Source: Streptomyces viridochromogenes
Lineage (GTDB): Bacteria; Actinomycetota; Actinomycetes; Streptomycetales; Streptomycetaceae
Direction: 5' to 3'
Assembly: GCF_001270495.1 (NCBI RefSeq)
Contig: NZ_LGUR01000162.1
Span: 79,697-143,696, forward strand
DNA length: 64,000 nt
The notes below the pieces were generated by a model, which saw only the letters and a program-made list of their open reading frames with translations, was not told where the DNA came from and did not search any database. A program made the position numbers and the translations under genes. Within the stretch, counting starts at the first letter, position 1, and each line of letters opens with the position of its first letter. Positions 27,225-36,349 of the stretch are shown here, in pieces.

Positions 27225-28118
27225 ATGGCCATGTCCACCGCCTCCCGGGTGCGGCGTCAACTGCCCACCAGTCCTTGGCTGTTCGCCGCCCCGGGGCTGC
27301 TGATCATCGGCGCCTTCATCCTGTACCCGTTCGTGTCCACCCTGGTCAACGCCTTCACCGACCGCCGCACCCTGATCCCGGGCCGGTTCGTGGGTCTCGC
27401 CAACTTCCGCGAGTTGCTCCAGGACGACATGTTCTGGGTAGGCCTGCGCAACAGCACGCTCTACGTCGTCGGCGTCGTCCCCGCCCTCGTCGTCCTGCCC
27501 CTGCTGCTCGCGCTCCTGGTGCAGAAGAACATCCCCGGTATCACCTTCTTCCGGTCCGCCTTCTACACCCCGGTCGTCGCCTCGATCGTGGTGGTCGGAC
27601 TGATCTGGGTGTGGCTGCTCGACGAGCGCGGCCTGGTGAACTCCCTGCTGGAGACGATCGGCGTCGGCCGCGTCGGCTTCCTCAGCGACCAATGGCTGCT
27701 CCTGCTGAGCGCGATGGCCGTGACGGTCTGGAAGGGCCTCGGCTACTACATGATCATTTATCTGGCCGCGCTCGCCAACGTGCCGCGCGAACTGCACGAG
27801 GCGGCGGCCGTGGACGGTGCCGGAGCGATCCGCCGCTTCCTCACGGTCACCGTGCCCGCCGTCCGCTCCACCATGGTCCTCGTCGGGGCGCTGTCGTCGG
27901 TCGCCGCGTTCAAGGTGTTCTCCGAGGTGTACCTGATGGCCGGCCCGAGCGGAGGCCCGGCGGGCGAGGACACCACCCTCGTCATGCTCGTCCAGCGCAC
28001 CGGCACCGGCCTGACCGGCCGGGTCGGCTACGCATCCGCCATCTCGGTCGTCGTCTTCGTCGTCACCGTCGCCCTGATGCTGCTCGTGCTGCGCGCGGAC
28101 CGGAGGGACGAGTCGTGA
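27225..28118 (+). CDS. Sugar ABC transporter permease (MalF-like)
   Basis: A 297-residue inner-membrane protein with six predicted spans, starting after a short cytoplasmic N-terminus (WLFAAPGLLIIGAFILYPF). The ATPase-docking EAA loop is ELHEAAAVDGAGAIRRFLTVTVP. It pairs with the next permease. The spacing to the binding protein is 6 bases, and its TGA overlaps the GTG of the next gene. Confidence 0.94.
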   Translation: MAMSTASRVRRQLPTSPWLFAAPGLLIIGAFILYPFVSTLVNAFTDRRTLIPGRFVGLANFRELLQDDMFWVGLRNSTLYVVGVVPALVVLPLLLALLVQKNIPGITFFRSAFYTPVVASIVVVGLIWVWLLDERGLVNSLLETIGVGRVGFLSDQWLLLLSAMAVTVWKGLGYYMIIYLAALANVPRELHEAAAVDGAGAIRRFLTVTVPAVRSTMVLVGALSSVAAFKVFSEVYLMAGPSGGPAGEDTTLVMLVQRTGTGLTGRVGYASAISVVVFVVTVALMLLVLRADRRDES

Positions 28119-29026
28119 GCGTCATGGAGAAGGTACGGCCCACCGCTTCGAGGCCCCGGACCGACGCCCGCGAACCCCGCGTCACCGACGAGAACGGCCG
28201 GCGCGTACGCGTGGGGGAGCTCGTCCTGCGCTACCTGCTGCTGCTCGCCGTACTCGCCCTCACCGTCGGTCCGTTCGTGTGGCAGCTGTCGACCTCGCTC
28301 AAGGGCCCCACCGAGGACATCTTCAGCTCCCCGCCGAAGTTCCTGCCCGGCGACCCCACCCTGCACAACTACGAGCGGGTCGCCGACACCATCCCCGTCT
28401 GGGACTACGCCCTCAACTCGCTGAAGGTGGCCGCCGCCAACGTCGCCACCAACTGCGTCGGCTCGGCCCTCGCCGGCTACGCCCTCGCCCGGCTGCGCTA
28501 CCGGGGCCGCCGCGCGGCCACCCTGGCCTTCGTCCTCGCGATGCTCGTGCCCGTGGAGGGCATCATCATCGCCCAGTTCACCACCATGCGGGAGCTGGGC
28601 CTCAACAACACCCTCATCGGCGTCGTACTGCCGGGCTGCGTCAGCGCCCTGAACGTCCTGCTGATGCGCAACGCCTTCCTCAACCTGCCGTACGAGATCG
28701 AGGAGGCGGCCTACGTCGACGGCGCCAACGTCTGGCAGCGGTTCCTGCGGATCGCGGTGCCGTCCGTGAAGGGGACCCTCGCCGTCGTCGCGATCTTCGC
28801 CTTCATGGGCGCCTGGGACGACTTCCTGTGGCCGCTGATCGTGCTGAGCGACCCCTCCAAGTTCACGCTGACCATCGGCCTCAACTACCTGCACGGCACC
28901 TTCGCCAACGACGAACGCCTCGTCGCCGCCGGCACGATCATCGCCGTGGCGCCGCTGATCGCCCTCTTCGCCTGCCTTCAGCGGTACTTCTTCCGGGGCG
29001 TGGGCGAGGGCGCCGTAAAGGGCTGA
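28115..29026 (+). CDS. Sugar ABC transporter permease (MalG-like)
   Basis: A 303-residue membrane protein, the second half of the channel. Its EAA loop is EIEEAAYVDGANVWQRFLRIAVPSVK, and FMGAWDDFLWPLIVLSD is typical of MalG. GTG 28115 overlaps the upstream stop (GTGA) and has GGAGGG 8 bases before it; an ATG at 28124 is the alternative. No ATP-binding subunit is encoded in this operon, so a shared ATPase such as MsiK, known to serve several sugar importers in Streptomyces, is expected to energise it. Confidence 0.93.
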   Translation: MSVMEKVRPTASRPRTDAREPRVTDENGRRVRVGELVLRYLLLLAVLALTVGPFVWQLSTSLKGPTEDIFSSPPKFLPGDPTLHNYERVADTIPVWDYALNSLKVAAANVATNCVGSALAGYALARLRYRGRRAATLAFVLAMLVPVEGIIIAQFTTMRELGLNNTLIGVVLPGCVSALNVLLMRNAFLNLPYEIEEAAYVDGANVWQRFLRIAVPSVKGTLAVVAIFAFMGAWDDFLWPLIVLSDPSKFTLTIGLNYLHGTFANDERLVAAGTIIAVAPLIALFACLQRYFFRGVGEGAVKG

Positions 29027-29091
29027 CCTCGCGCAGGGCCGACCCCGGCCGTCCGTCGCACCCCCCTCGCACCTCCCTCACAAGGACACGC

Positions 29092-30348
29092 ATGCCTTCT
29101 GCCGTGCGCTTCGGCGTCAACTACACCCCGAGCGAAGGGTGGTTCCACCACTGGCTCGACTTCGACCTCGACTCCGTACGCGCCGACCTCGACTCCCTCG
29201 CGGCGCTGGGCCTCGATCACATCCGCGTCTTCCCGCTGTGGCCGTACTTCCAGCCCAACCGCACCCTGATTCGCCCCAGGGCCGTCGAGCACCTCGTCCA
29301 GCTCGTCGACGCCGCCGCCGAACGCGGCCTCGACGTCAACGTGGACGGTCTGCAAGGCCACTTGAGCAGCTTCGACTTCCTCCCCGCCTGGACCCGGACC
29401 TGGCACCGCCGCAACCTCTTCACCGACCCGGACGTCATCGACGGCCAGGCCGCCTACCTGCGCACACTCGCCGCCGCCCTGGCCGGCCGGCCCAACTTCC
29501 TCGGCATGACCCTCGGCAACGAGGTCAACCAGTTCTCGGCGGGCCCGCATCCCGATCCCGACCGGGCGACCGAGGCGGAGATCGACCGCTGGCTGACGCG
29601 CATGCTCGCCGCCTGCGAGGAGGGCGCCCCGGGGCGGGTGCACCTGCACGCCGAGTACGACGCCACCTGGTACCAGGACGACCAGCCGTTCACGCCGGCC
29701 CAGGCCGCCCGCCACGGCGCCGTCACCGCCGTGCACTCCTGGGTCTTCAACGGCACCGCCCAGCGCCACGGCCGTACCTCCGTGCCGACCGAGCACCACG
29801 CCGCGTACCTCGTCGAACTGGCCAAGGCATGGGCCGACGACCCGCACCGCCCCGTCTGGCTCCAGGAGGTCGGCGCGCCCGCGCCCCTGATCCCGCCCGA
29901 GCACGCCGCCGCCTTCACCGAGGCGACCGTCATGAACGCCTTGGACTGCCCCGACCTGTGGGGCATCACCTGGTGGTGCTCCCACGACGTCTCCCGTGAG
30001 CTGGCCGACTTCCCCGAACTCGAATACGGACTGGGCCTGTTGACCAACGACAGGAAGCCGAAGGACACCGCTCGGGTGCTGGAGCGGGCGGCCCGGGAGA
30101 CCTCCCGGACGCCTGAGCCGCGTACGACGGCACTGGTCGTGCCCGCCGATCCCTCCAGGCGCTCGCTCTGTGCCCCGGGCGGCCCGGTCTTCGACGCCTA
30201 TTTCCGGCTGGTCGCCGACGGCGTCCGTCCCACCACCGTCCTCGACGCGCGGGCCGGCGACCGGGAACACCTCGGCGCGCGCGGCATCACCGAGGTCGTC
30301 GCTCCCGATCAGGTACGCCCCGCCCCACCAGGAGGCACCCCCTCGTGA
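29092..30348 (+). CDS. Cytoplasmic GH5-family glycosidase, likely N-glycan core beta-mannosidase
   Basis: A 418-residue TIM-barrel enzyme without signal peptide. The barrel starts VRFGVNYTPSEGWFHHWLDFD; the acid/base is Glu144 in MTLGNEVNQF and the nucleophile Glu259 in VWLQEVGAP, both in GH5 contexts. GH5 subfamily 18 enzymes of bifidobacteria cleave the Man-beta-1,4-GlcNAc link of the N-glycan core. Placement here between an importer and GH85/GH38 genes makes that assignment attractive, but the subfamily is inferred, not shown. The stop overlaps the GH85 start (GTGA). Confidence 0.82.
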   Translation: MPSAVRFGVNYTPSEGWFHHWLDFDLDSVRADLDSLAALGLDHIRVFPLWPYFQPNRTLIRPRAVEHLVQLVDAAAERGLDVNVDGLQGHLSSFDFLPAWTRTWHRRNLFTDPDVIDGQAAYLRTLAAALAGRPNFLGMTLGNEVNQFSAGPHPDPDRATEAEIDRWLTRMLAACEEGAPGRVHLHAEYDATWYQDDQPFTPAQAARHGAVTAVHSWVFNGTAQRHGRTSVPTEHHAAYLVELAKAWADDPHRPVWLQEVGAPAPLIPPEHAAAFTEATVMNALDCPDLWGITWWCSHDVSRELADFPELEYGLGLLTNDRKPKDTARVLERAARETSRTPEPRTTALVVPADPSRRSLCAPGGPVFDAYFRLVADGVRPTTVLDARAGDREHLGARGITEVVAPDQVRPAPPGGTPS

Positions 30349-32360
30349 ACCCCACCAGACGTACCGTCCTGCTTGCCGGCGCCACGGCCGCACTGCTGCC
30401 CTCGCCGCCGGCGGCGGCCGAGCCCGAGCGCGGTCGGACCGAAGCCGCCGCGCTCCAGCCGTACGCCTCCTACTGGTACCCGGACTCGCTGCCCTCCGGC
30501 AGCCCCGGCACCGGCATCACCTGGCGCAGCCTGAAGTCCTGGCGCCCGGCCGACGACCCGGACCTCGCCTTCAACGCGGCGACCGTCCCGCTCGCCCCGC
30601 GCTTCACCCCGACCCCGGTGAACACGACCGCTCGGGCGGGTCAGGCCCGTATCCAGTCCCTGGTCTCCTTCGGGCCCACCGCGAGCAACCCCTCGCAGGG
30701 CTCGGCCACCGCCGACTACTACGCCCCCACCCACTGGGCGTACATCGACGAGCTGGTCTTCTGGGGCGGCTCGTCGGGGGAGGGGCTGGTGCTCGCGCCG
30801 AACGCGCCGGTCGTCGACGCCGCCCACCGGCACGGGGTGCCCGTCCTCGGCAACGTCTTCCTGCCGCCCGTCGCCTACGGCGGGCAGTTGCAGTGGACCC
30901 GTGACCTGGTGCAGAAGGACGCGGCCGGGCGGTACCCGCTGGCCGAACGGCTGGTCGCGGTCGCGGAGGCGTACGGGTTCGACGGGTGGTTCGTCAACGC
31001 CGAGACCAGTGGCGGGAACGCCGCGCTGGGTGCGGACATGCTGGGTTTCCTGCGGGAGCTGAAGACGCGCGCCAAGGCCAAGGGGCAGCGGGTGACCTGG
31101 TACGACTCGATGACGGTGAACGGGAGCGTGAGCTGGCAGGGGGCGCTGAACTCGCAGAACGAGGCGTTCTTCCAGGCCGCCCACGACATGTTCGTCGACT
31201 TCCGGTGGACGGCGGCGAAGCTGACGTCGTCCGGGCGGTTGGCCGGGCAACTGGGCCGCAGCCGCTACGAGTTGTGGGCGGGCGTCGACGTCGAGGCGGG
31301 CGGCTGGAACTCGTCCGTGAACTGGGACGCGATCGTGCCGCGCGACAAGGCGCACGTCGTGTCGGTCGGTTTCTACCGGCCCGAGTGGACCCGCAATCAC
31401 CTGCCGTCGGGCGGCCGGACTCCGGGGGCCTTCCATGCCGCCGACGACCGGTTCTGGACCGGGCGTTCACTGGATCCGTCGCGGCCGGACGGCACGGACA
31501 GCTGGCGGGCGCCGGCGGTGTCGGTCGCCGACCGGTCGACGGTCGCCTCGGTGCCGTTCGCGAGCGTGTTCAACACCGGGCACGGGCTGCGGTGGTACGA
31601 GGACGGGGAGGTGACGTCGGATACGCCGTGGAACCATCTCGGACTGCAGGACCGGCTGCCGTCCCGGCGCTGGGTCGTGCACACCGACGGGCAGCGCCCC
31701 GGTGTGAACTTCGACTTCGCGGACGCGTGGCGCGGCGGAAGCAGTGTGCTCGTCGAGGGTGAACTGGACGAACCCGCGATCGTGGAGGTGTACGCGAGCC
31801 GGCTGCCGGTGACGGTTGACACGGTTGTCGAGCTGACGCACCGGACCGACGCGGGCCGTGTGAACGTCGAGTTGGCGGTGGCCATGGCCGAGCCGAGCGG
31901 GCCGGGGGCGACACCGCCGTACACATATCTGCCGGTGAACTCGGTCAACGGCTGGCAGACCGCGACCGTCCCGCTCACCGGCCTGATCGGCACCGCACAC
32001 GCGATCGGCATCCGGCTCACCGCGCCCGACGGCGGCCTAGTCCGCTGGCGGCTCGGCGGCCTTGCCGTCCGCAACGCCCGCCACACGCCGGGCGCTCCCT
32101 CCGGCCTCCGGATCACCGCGGCGGCGGGCGGCGACCTGCGCTTCGCCTGGAACCCGGCCTCCGGCGACGTACGCCACTACAACCTCCACCGCCTCCTCCC
32201 CGACGGCACCAGGCGTTTCCTCGGCGGCACCTGTCAGCGGGCGTTCTTCGCCGGTGGCCTGCGACCCGAACAGGGTGAACAGGCGGCGCGGTTCGAACTG
32301 CGCGCCGTAGGGGAGCTCTACACCACGTCGGCCCCCGCGACCGTCACCCACGCCTGGTAA
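30345..32360 (+). CDS. Secreted GH85 endo-beta-N-acetylglucosaminidase
   Basis: A 671-residue enzyme that cuts between the two core GlcNAc residues of N-glycans. An N-terminal signal with twin arginine (TRRTVLLAGATAALLPSPPAAA) suggests export. The GH85 barrel (about 38-340) has YASYWYPDSLPSG.., LVSFGPTASNPSQGS and the catalytic Asn218-x-Glu220 in GWFVNAETSGG, the Asn-x-Glu pair of this substrate-assisted family. Two beta-sandwich domains follow, ending with a fibronectin-like module (APSGLRITAAAGGDLRFAWNP). It is translationally coupled to the GH5 gene. Confidence 0.94.
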   Translation: MNPTRRTVLLAGATAALLPSPPAAAEPERGRTEAAALQPYASYWYPDSLPSGSPGTGITWRSLKSWRPADDPDLAFNAATVPLAPRFTPTPVNTTARAGQARIQSLVSFGPTASNPSQGSATADYYAPTHWAYIDELVFWGGSSGEGLVLAPNAPVVDAAHRHGVPVLGNVFLPPVAYGGQLQWTRDLVQKDAAGRYPLAERLVAVAEAYGFDGWFVNAETSGGNAALGADMLGFLRELKTRAKAKGQRVTWYDSMTVNGSVSWQGALNSQNEAFFQAAHDMFVDFRWTAAKLTSSGRLAGQLGRSRYELWAGVDVEAGGWNSSVNWDAIVPRDKAHVVSVGFYRPEWTRNHLPSGGRTPGAFHAADDRFWTGRSLDPSRPDGTDSWRAPAVSVADRSTVASVPFASVFNTGHGLRWYEDGEVTSDTPWNHLGLQDRLPSRRWVVHTDGQRPGVNFDFADAWRGGSSVLVEGELDEPAIVEVYASRLPVTVDTVVELTHRTDAGRVNVELAVAMAEPSGPGATPPYTYLPVNSVNGWQTATVPLTGLIGTAHAIGIRLTAPDGGLVRWRLGGLAVRNARHTPGAPSGLRITAAAGGDLRFAWNPASGDVRHYNLHRLLPDGTRRFLGGTCQRAFFAGGLRPEQGEQAARFELRAVGELYTTSAPATVTHAW

Positions 32361-32395
32361 CCCGCCCCACCCCGAGACCTACGGAGTGCCCCCGC

Positions 32396-35300
32396 ATGCA
32401 TGACGACCGCAGCCTGGTCGAAGCCCGTCTCAAGCGCGTCCTCGACGAGCGTGTCCGACCCGCCGTGTACCCGGAGTCCGTGCCGCTGGAAGTCGCGGTG
32501 TGGCATGCGCCGGGCGAGCCGGTGCCGGTCGCCGAGGGGATCGCGGCCGAGCCCGAGCCGATCGAGGTGGGGGCGCGCTGGGGTGCTCCCTGGGGCACCA
32601 GCTGGTTCCGGGTCACCGGGACCGTGCCCGAGGAATGGGCCGGCCAGACGGTCGAGGCGCTCCTCGACCTCGGGTTCGACGAGAACATGCCCGGCTTCCA
32701 GTGCGAGGGCCTGGTCTACCGGCCCGACGGCACCCCGGTGAAGGGCCTCAACCCGCGCAACCAGTGGGTGCGCATCGGGGCCCCGGTGGCGGGCGGGGAG
32801 CAGGTCCGGCTGCACATCGAGGCGGCCTCCAACCCCGTCATCCTCGACTACCACCCCTTCCTGCCCACGCAGTTGGGCGACAAGGAGACGGCCGGCAGCG
32901 AACCCCAGTACACGCTCACCCGCATGGACCTCGCCGTCTTCGACGAGACGGTGTGGCAGCTCGTGCTCGACCTGGAGGTGCTCGGAGAGCTGATGGCCGA
33001 GCTGCCGGTGGAGTCGGCCCGGCGCTGGGAGATCCTGCGGGCGGTGGAGAAGGCGCTGGACTCGATGGACCTCCAGGACGTGGGCGGCACGGCGGCCCGC
33101 GCCCGTTCCCGCCTCACCCGCGTCCTCGCCGCCCCCGCCGTCCCGTCCGCCCACCGCATCAGCGCCGTCGGACACGCCCACATCGACTCGGCATGGCTGT
33201 GGCCGCTGCGCGAGACGGTGCGCAAGGTGGCCCGTACGACCTCCAACATGACCGCGCTCATCGAGGACGAGCCCGACTTCGTCTTCGCCATGTCGCAGGC
33301 CCAGCAGTGGGCGTGGGTGAAGGAGCACCGGCCCGAGGTGTGGGCGCGGGTGAAGAAGGCGGTGGCGGACGGGCGGTTCGTGCCGGCGGGCGGGATGTGG
33401 GTGGAGTCGGACACCAACATGCCGGGTTCGGAGGCGATGGCCCGGCAGTTCGTGCACGGCAAGCGGTTCTTCCTCGACGAGTTCGGCATCGAGAACGACG
33501 AGGCATGGCTGCCCGACACCTTCGGATTCGCCGCCGGGCTGCCCCAGATCATCAGGGCCGCGGGTGCCAAGTGGCTGCTGACGCAGAAGATCTCCTGGTC
33601 CCAGACCAACAAGTTCCCGCACCACACCTTCCAGTGGGAGGGCATCGACGGCACCCGGATCTTCACCCACTTCCCGCCCGTCGACACCTACAACTGCTCC
33701 ATGAAGGGCAGCGAGATCGCCCACGCGGCCCGCAACTTCAAGGACAAGGGTGTCGCCCGGCACTCCCTCGCCCCCACCGGCTGGGGCGACGGAGGCGGCG
33801 GCACCACCCGAGAGATGGTCGCCAAGGCGGCCCGGCTCCGGGACCTGGAAGGCTCCGCCACCGTCGTCTGGGAGACCCCGGCGGCCTTCTTCCGCAAGGC
33901 CGAGGCCGAGTACCCCGACCCGCCCGTCTGGGTCGGCGAGCTCTACCTCGAACTCCACCGCGCCACCCTCACCAGCCAGGCGAAGACCAAGCAGGGCAAC
34001 CGCCGCAGCGAACACCTCCTGCGCGAGGCCGAGCTGTGGGCGGCGACAGCCGCCGTACGGACCGGATTCCCCTACCCCTACGCGGAGTTGGACCGCATCT
34101 GGAAGACGGTGCTGCTGCACCAGTTCCACGACATCCTGCCCGGGTCGTCGATCGCGTGGGTGCACCGGGAGGCGCGGGCGACGTACGAGCGCCTCGCGGG
34201 TGAGCTGAACGCGATCATCGAGTCCGCCCAGCGTGCCCTGGCGGGCGAGGGCGGGACCGCGCTCGTCTTCAACTCGGCTCCGCATGCGCGCGAGGGCGTA
34301 CCGGCGGGCGGCGCCCGCATCCCGGTGCCGGAGGGCCGGACGGCACGCACCGAACGCCCCGGCGGAGGGTTCGTCCTCGACAACGGCCTGCTGCGCATCG
34401 AGATCGACGCGCGGGGCCTGGTCGTGTCGGCGTACGACATCGAGGCCGACCGCGAGACGGTCGCGCCGGGCACGGCCGCGGGCCTCCTCCAGCTCCACCC
34501 CGACTTCCCGAACATGTGGGACGCCTGGGACGTCGACGAGTTCTACCGCCACACGGTCACCGACCTGACCGACGTGGACGAGATCACCCCCGGCGACGAC
34601 GGGACGTCGGTGCGGATCGTCCGTTCCTTCGGTGCTTCCCGCGTCACCCAGGTGCTGTCGCTCGCGCCGGGGGAGCGGCGGCTGCTGCTCGACACGGAGG
34701 TCGACTGGCACGAGACGGAGAAGTTCCTGAAGCTGGCCTTCCCGCTCGACGTGCACGCGGAGCGGTATGCCTCCGAAACCCAGTTCGGGCACTTCCACCG
34801 TCCCACGCACACCAACACCAGCTGGGAGGCGGCCAAGTTCGAGGCCTGCAACCACCGTTTCGTGCATGTGGAGGAGCCGGGCTGGGGTGTCTGCGTCGTC
34901 AACGACTCCACGTACGGCCACGACGTGACCCGCACCGTCCGCACGGACGGCGATCGCGGCACGACCACCACCGTCCGCGTCTCCCTCCTGCGCGCCCCGC
35001 GCTTCCCGGACCCCGAGACCGACCAGGGCGCCCACCGCTTCCGGCACGCCCTCGTGCCGGGCGCGGGCATCGGGGACGCGGTGCGCGAGGGCTGGCGGAT
35101 CAACCTGCCGGAGCGGCGGGTGACCGGCGGCGCCGAGGTCGCCCCGCTGGTGGCCGTGGATCAGGACGCGGTCGTCGTGACCGCCGTCAAGCTGGCCGAC
35201 GACGGCAGCGGGGACGTGGTGGTGCGCCTCCACGAGGCCCACGGCGGCCGGGTACGGGCCACCCTGACGCCGAACTTCGAGGTCGCGGACGTCGCGGCGA

Positions 35301-35413
35301 CGGACCTGCTGGAGCGCCCGCTGCCCGAGGCGCCGGCGTACGACGGCGCGCGCGTCGCACTGCGGCTGCGGCCCTTCGAACTGGTGACGCTGCGGCTGCG
35401 ACGGGCCTCGTAG
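32396..35413 (+). CDS. Cytoplasmic GH38 alpha-mannosidase
   Basis: A 1005-residue class II alpha-mannosidase without signal peptide. After a 230-residue N-terminal domain come the zinc-binding HAHID motif at 260-264 (GHAHIDSAWLWPL) and the nucleophile Asp374 in WLPDTFGF. The helical domain has HQFHDILPGSSI with a further zinc-ligand His, and C-terminal beta-domains end VALRLRPFELVTLRLRR. It should trim alpha-mannosyl residues from imported oligosaccharides, leaving Man-beta-GlcNAc for the GH5 enzyme. ATG 32396 follows ACGGAGTG. Last gene of the operon. Confidence 0.95.
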   Translation: MHDDRSLVEARLKRVLDERVRPAVYPESVPLEVAVWHAPGEPVPVAEGIAAEPEPIEVGARWGAPWGTSWFRVTGTVPEEWAGQTVEALLDLGFDENMPGFQCEGLVYRPDGTPVKGLNPRNQWVRIGAPVAGGEQVRLHIEAASNPVILDYHPFLPTQLGDKETAGSEPQYTLTRMDLAVFDETVWQLVLDLEVLGELMAELPVESARRWEILRAVEKALDSMDLQDVGGTAARARSRLTRVLAAPAVPSAHRISAVGHAHIDSAWLWPLRETVRKVARTTSNMTALIEDEPDFVFAMSQAQQWAWVKEHRPEVWARVKKAVADGRFVPAGGMWVESDTNMPGSEAMARQFVHGKRFFLDEFGIENDEAWLPDTFGFAAGLPQIIRAAGAKWLLTQKISWSQTNKFPHHTFQWEGIDGTRIFTHFPPVDTYNCSMKGSEIAHAARNFKDKGVARHSLAPTGWGDGGGGTTREMVAKAARLRDLEGSATVVWETPAAFFRKAEAEYPDPPVWVGELYLELHRATLTSQAKTKQGNRRSEHLLREAELWAATAAVRTGFPYPYAELDRIWKTVLLHQFHDILPGSSIAWVHREARATYERLAGELNAIIESAQRALAGEGGTALVFNSAPHAREGVPAGGARIPVPEGRTARTERPGGGFVLDNGLLRIEIDARGLVVSAYDIEADRETVAPGTAAGLLQLHPDFPNMWDAWDVDEFYRHTVTDLTDVDEITPGDDGTSVRIVRSFGASRVTQVLSLAPGERRLLLDTEVDWHETEKFLKLAFPLDVHAERYASETQFGHFHRPTHTNTSWEAAKFEACNHRFVHVEEPGWGVCVVNDSTYGHDVTRTVRTDGDRGTTTTVRVSLLRAPRFPDPETDQGAHRFRHALVPGAGIGDAVREGWRINLPERRVTGGAEVAPLVAVDQDAVVVTAVKLADDGSGDVVVRLHEAHGGRVRATLTPNFEVADVAATDLLERPLPEAPAYDGARVALRLRPFELVTLRLRRAS

Positions 35414-35425
35414 CCCGGACGGGGG

Positions 35426-35443
35426 ACGGCGGCGCGCCGCCGT
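35426..35443. terminator. possible terminator after the GH38 gene
   Basis: ACGGCGGCGCGCCGCCGT is an 18-bp perfect palindrome 13 bases after the stop. With a 4-base loop it forms a 7-bp GC stem, plausible as a terminator, though no T-tract follows. Confidence 0.45.
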
Positions 35444-35510
35444 GGAAGGGTGCGCCAACTGCCCTCACACTCAAGGGTGTTGGCGTCCCCATCGCGCCTT
35501 GGAGGCACTC

Positions 35511-36326
35511 TTGAAGCTCGTCACGCGCGCCCAGCTCGGCTGGCCCTCGTCCGCCGCACCCACACAGACCTCGACCAAGGGCGTGAAGGTCCACTACGAA
35601 GGCGCCACGGTCAGCGTGAAGCTCCTCGACGACCACGACCTCTGCATCGACAAATGGAAGGCGATCCGCAAGGACCACCTGGCCAACCCGAAGGAGAACT
35701 ACTCGGACATCGCCTACAACTACGGCGCCTGCCCGCACGGTCATCTCCTGGAGGGGCGCGGCCTCGGCAGGCGCACCGGGGCGAACGGCAACCAGGAACT
35801 CAACCGCGCCCACTACGCGATCTGCGGCCTGGTCGGCTCGAAGGGGCTCACCAAGCCGAACGACGCGATGCTGGGCGCGATCCGCGACGGCATCGAGCTG
35901 CTGCGCCGCCACGGCGCCGGCAAGGAGATCAAGGGACACCGGGACGGACTGGCCACCGCATGTCCCGGCGAGCACCTGTACGCGTGGGTGCGGAAGGGAG
36001 CCCCGCGGCCCGGCGATTCGCCGAGCGTGCCGGGCCCGCGTCCGGTCGTCGACCTGTCGAAGGTGATCGCCGCGGCCCTGCACGACCCGGACCGGCCGGG
36101 CACACCGGTGTCGTACGCGGGCGTACGGACTGTGGAGAAGGCGCTCGTCGCGGAGGGCCTCCTCGATGCCGAGTACGCCGACGGCCACTTCGGCGGGGCG
36201 ACCGTCAAGGCGTACTCCGCCTGGCAGCACCGGTGCGGCTTCACCGGCGCGGACGCCAACGGCATTCCCGGTCAGGTGTCACTGGACCGGCTCGGCGCGG
36301 CCCACGACTTCGACGTGCGGCCGTAG
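35511..36326 (+). CDS. N-acetylmuramoyl-L-alanine amidase (Amidase_2/PGRP type) with peptidoglycan-binding tail
   Basis: A 271-residue protein. The amidase domain (about 20-160) has likely zinc ligands His28 (KVHYEG), His143 and Cys151 (KGHRDGLATACPG). The C-terminal 65 residues resemble a peptidoglycan-binding helical domain (YAGVRTVEKALVAEGLL..HFGGATVKAYSAWQ). The TTG start is 5 bases after GGAGG. No signal peptide is visible, as in phage endolysins. It stands between the N-glycan and fucose operons without an obvious link to either, and could be a captured lysin gene. Confidence 0.88.
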   Translation: MKLVTRAQLGWPSSAAPTQTSTKGVKVHYEGATVSVKLLDDHDLCIDKWKAIRKDHLANPKENYSDIAYNYGACPHGHLLEGRGLGRRTGANGNQELNRAHYAICGLVGSKGLTKPNDAMLGAIRDGIELLRRHGAGKEIKGHRDGLATACPGEHLYAWVRKGAPRPGDSPSVPGPRPVVDLSKVIAAALHDPDRPGTPVSYAGVRTVEKALVAEGLLDAEYADGHFGGATVKAYSAWQHRCGFTGADANGIPGQVSLDRLGAAHDFDVRP

Positions 36327-36349
36327 GACCCGGCGCCGGTGGGGGAGGG

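Noticed and set aside
32318..35458. Open frame of more than 1000 codons antisense to the GH38 gene
   Set aside because: High-GC codon bias leaves long stop-free frames on the other strand. The translation is low-complexity Arg/Gly/His/Val-rich with no family features, and the forward gene is unmistakable.
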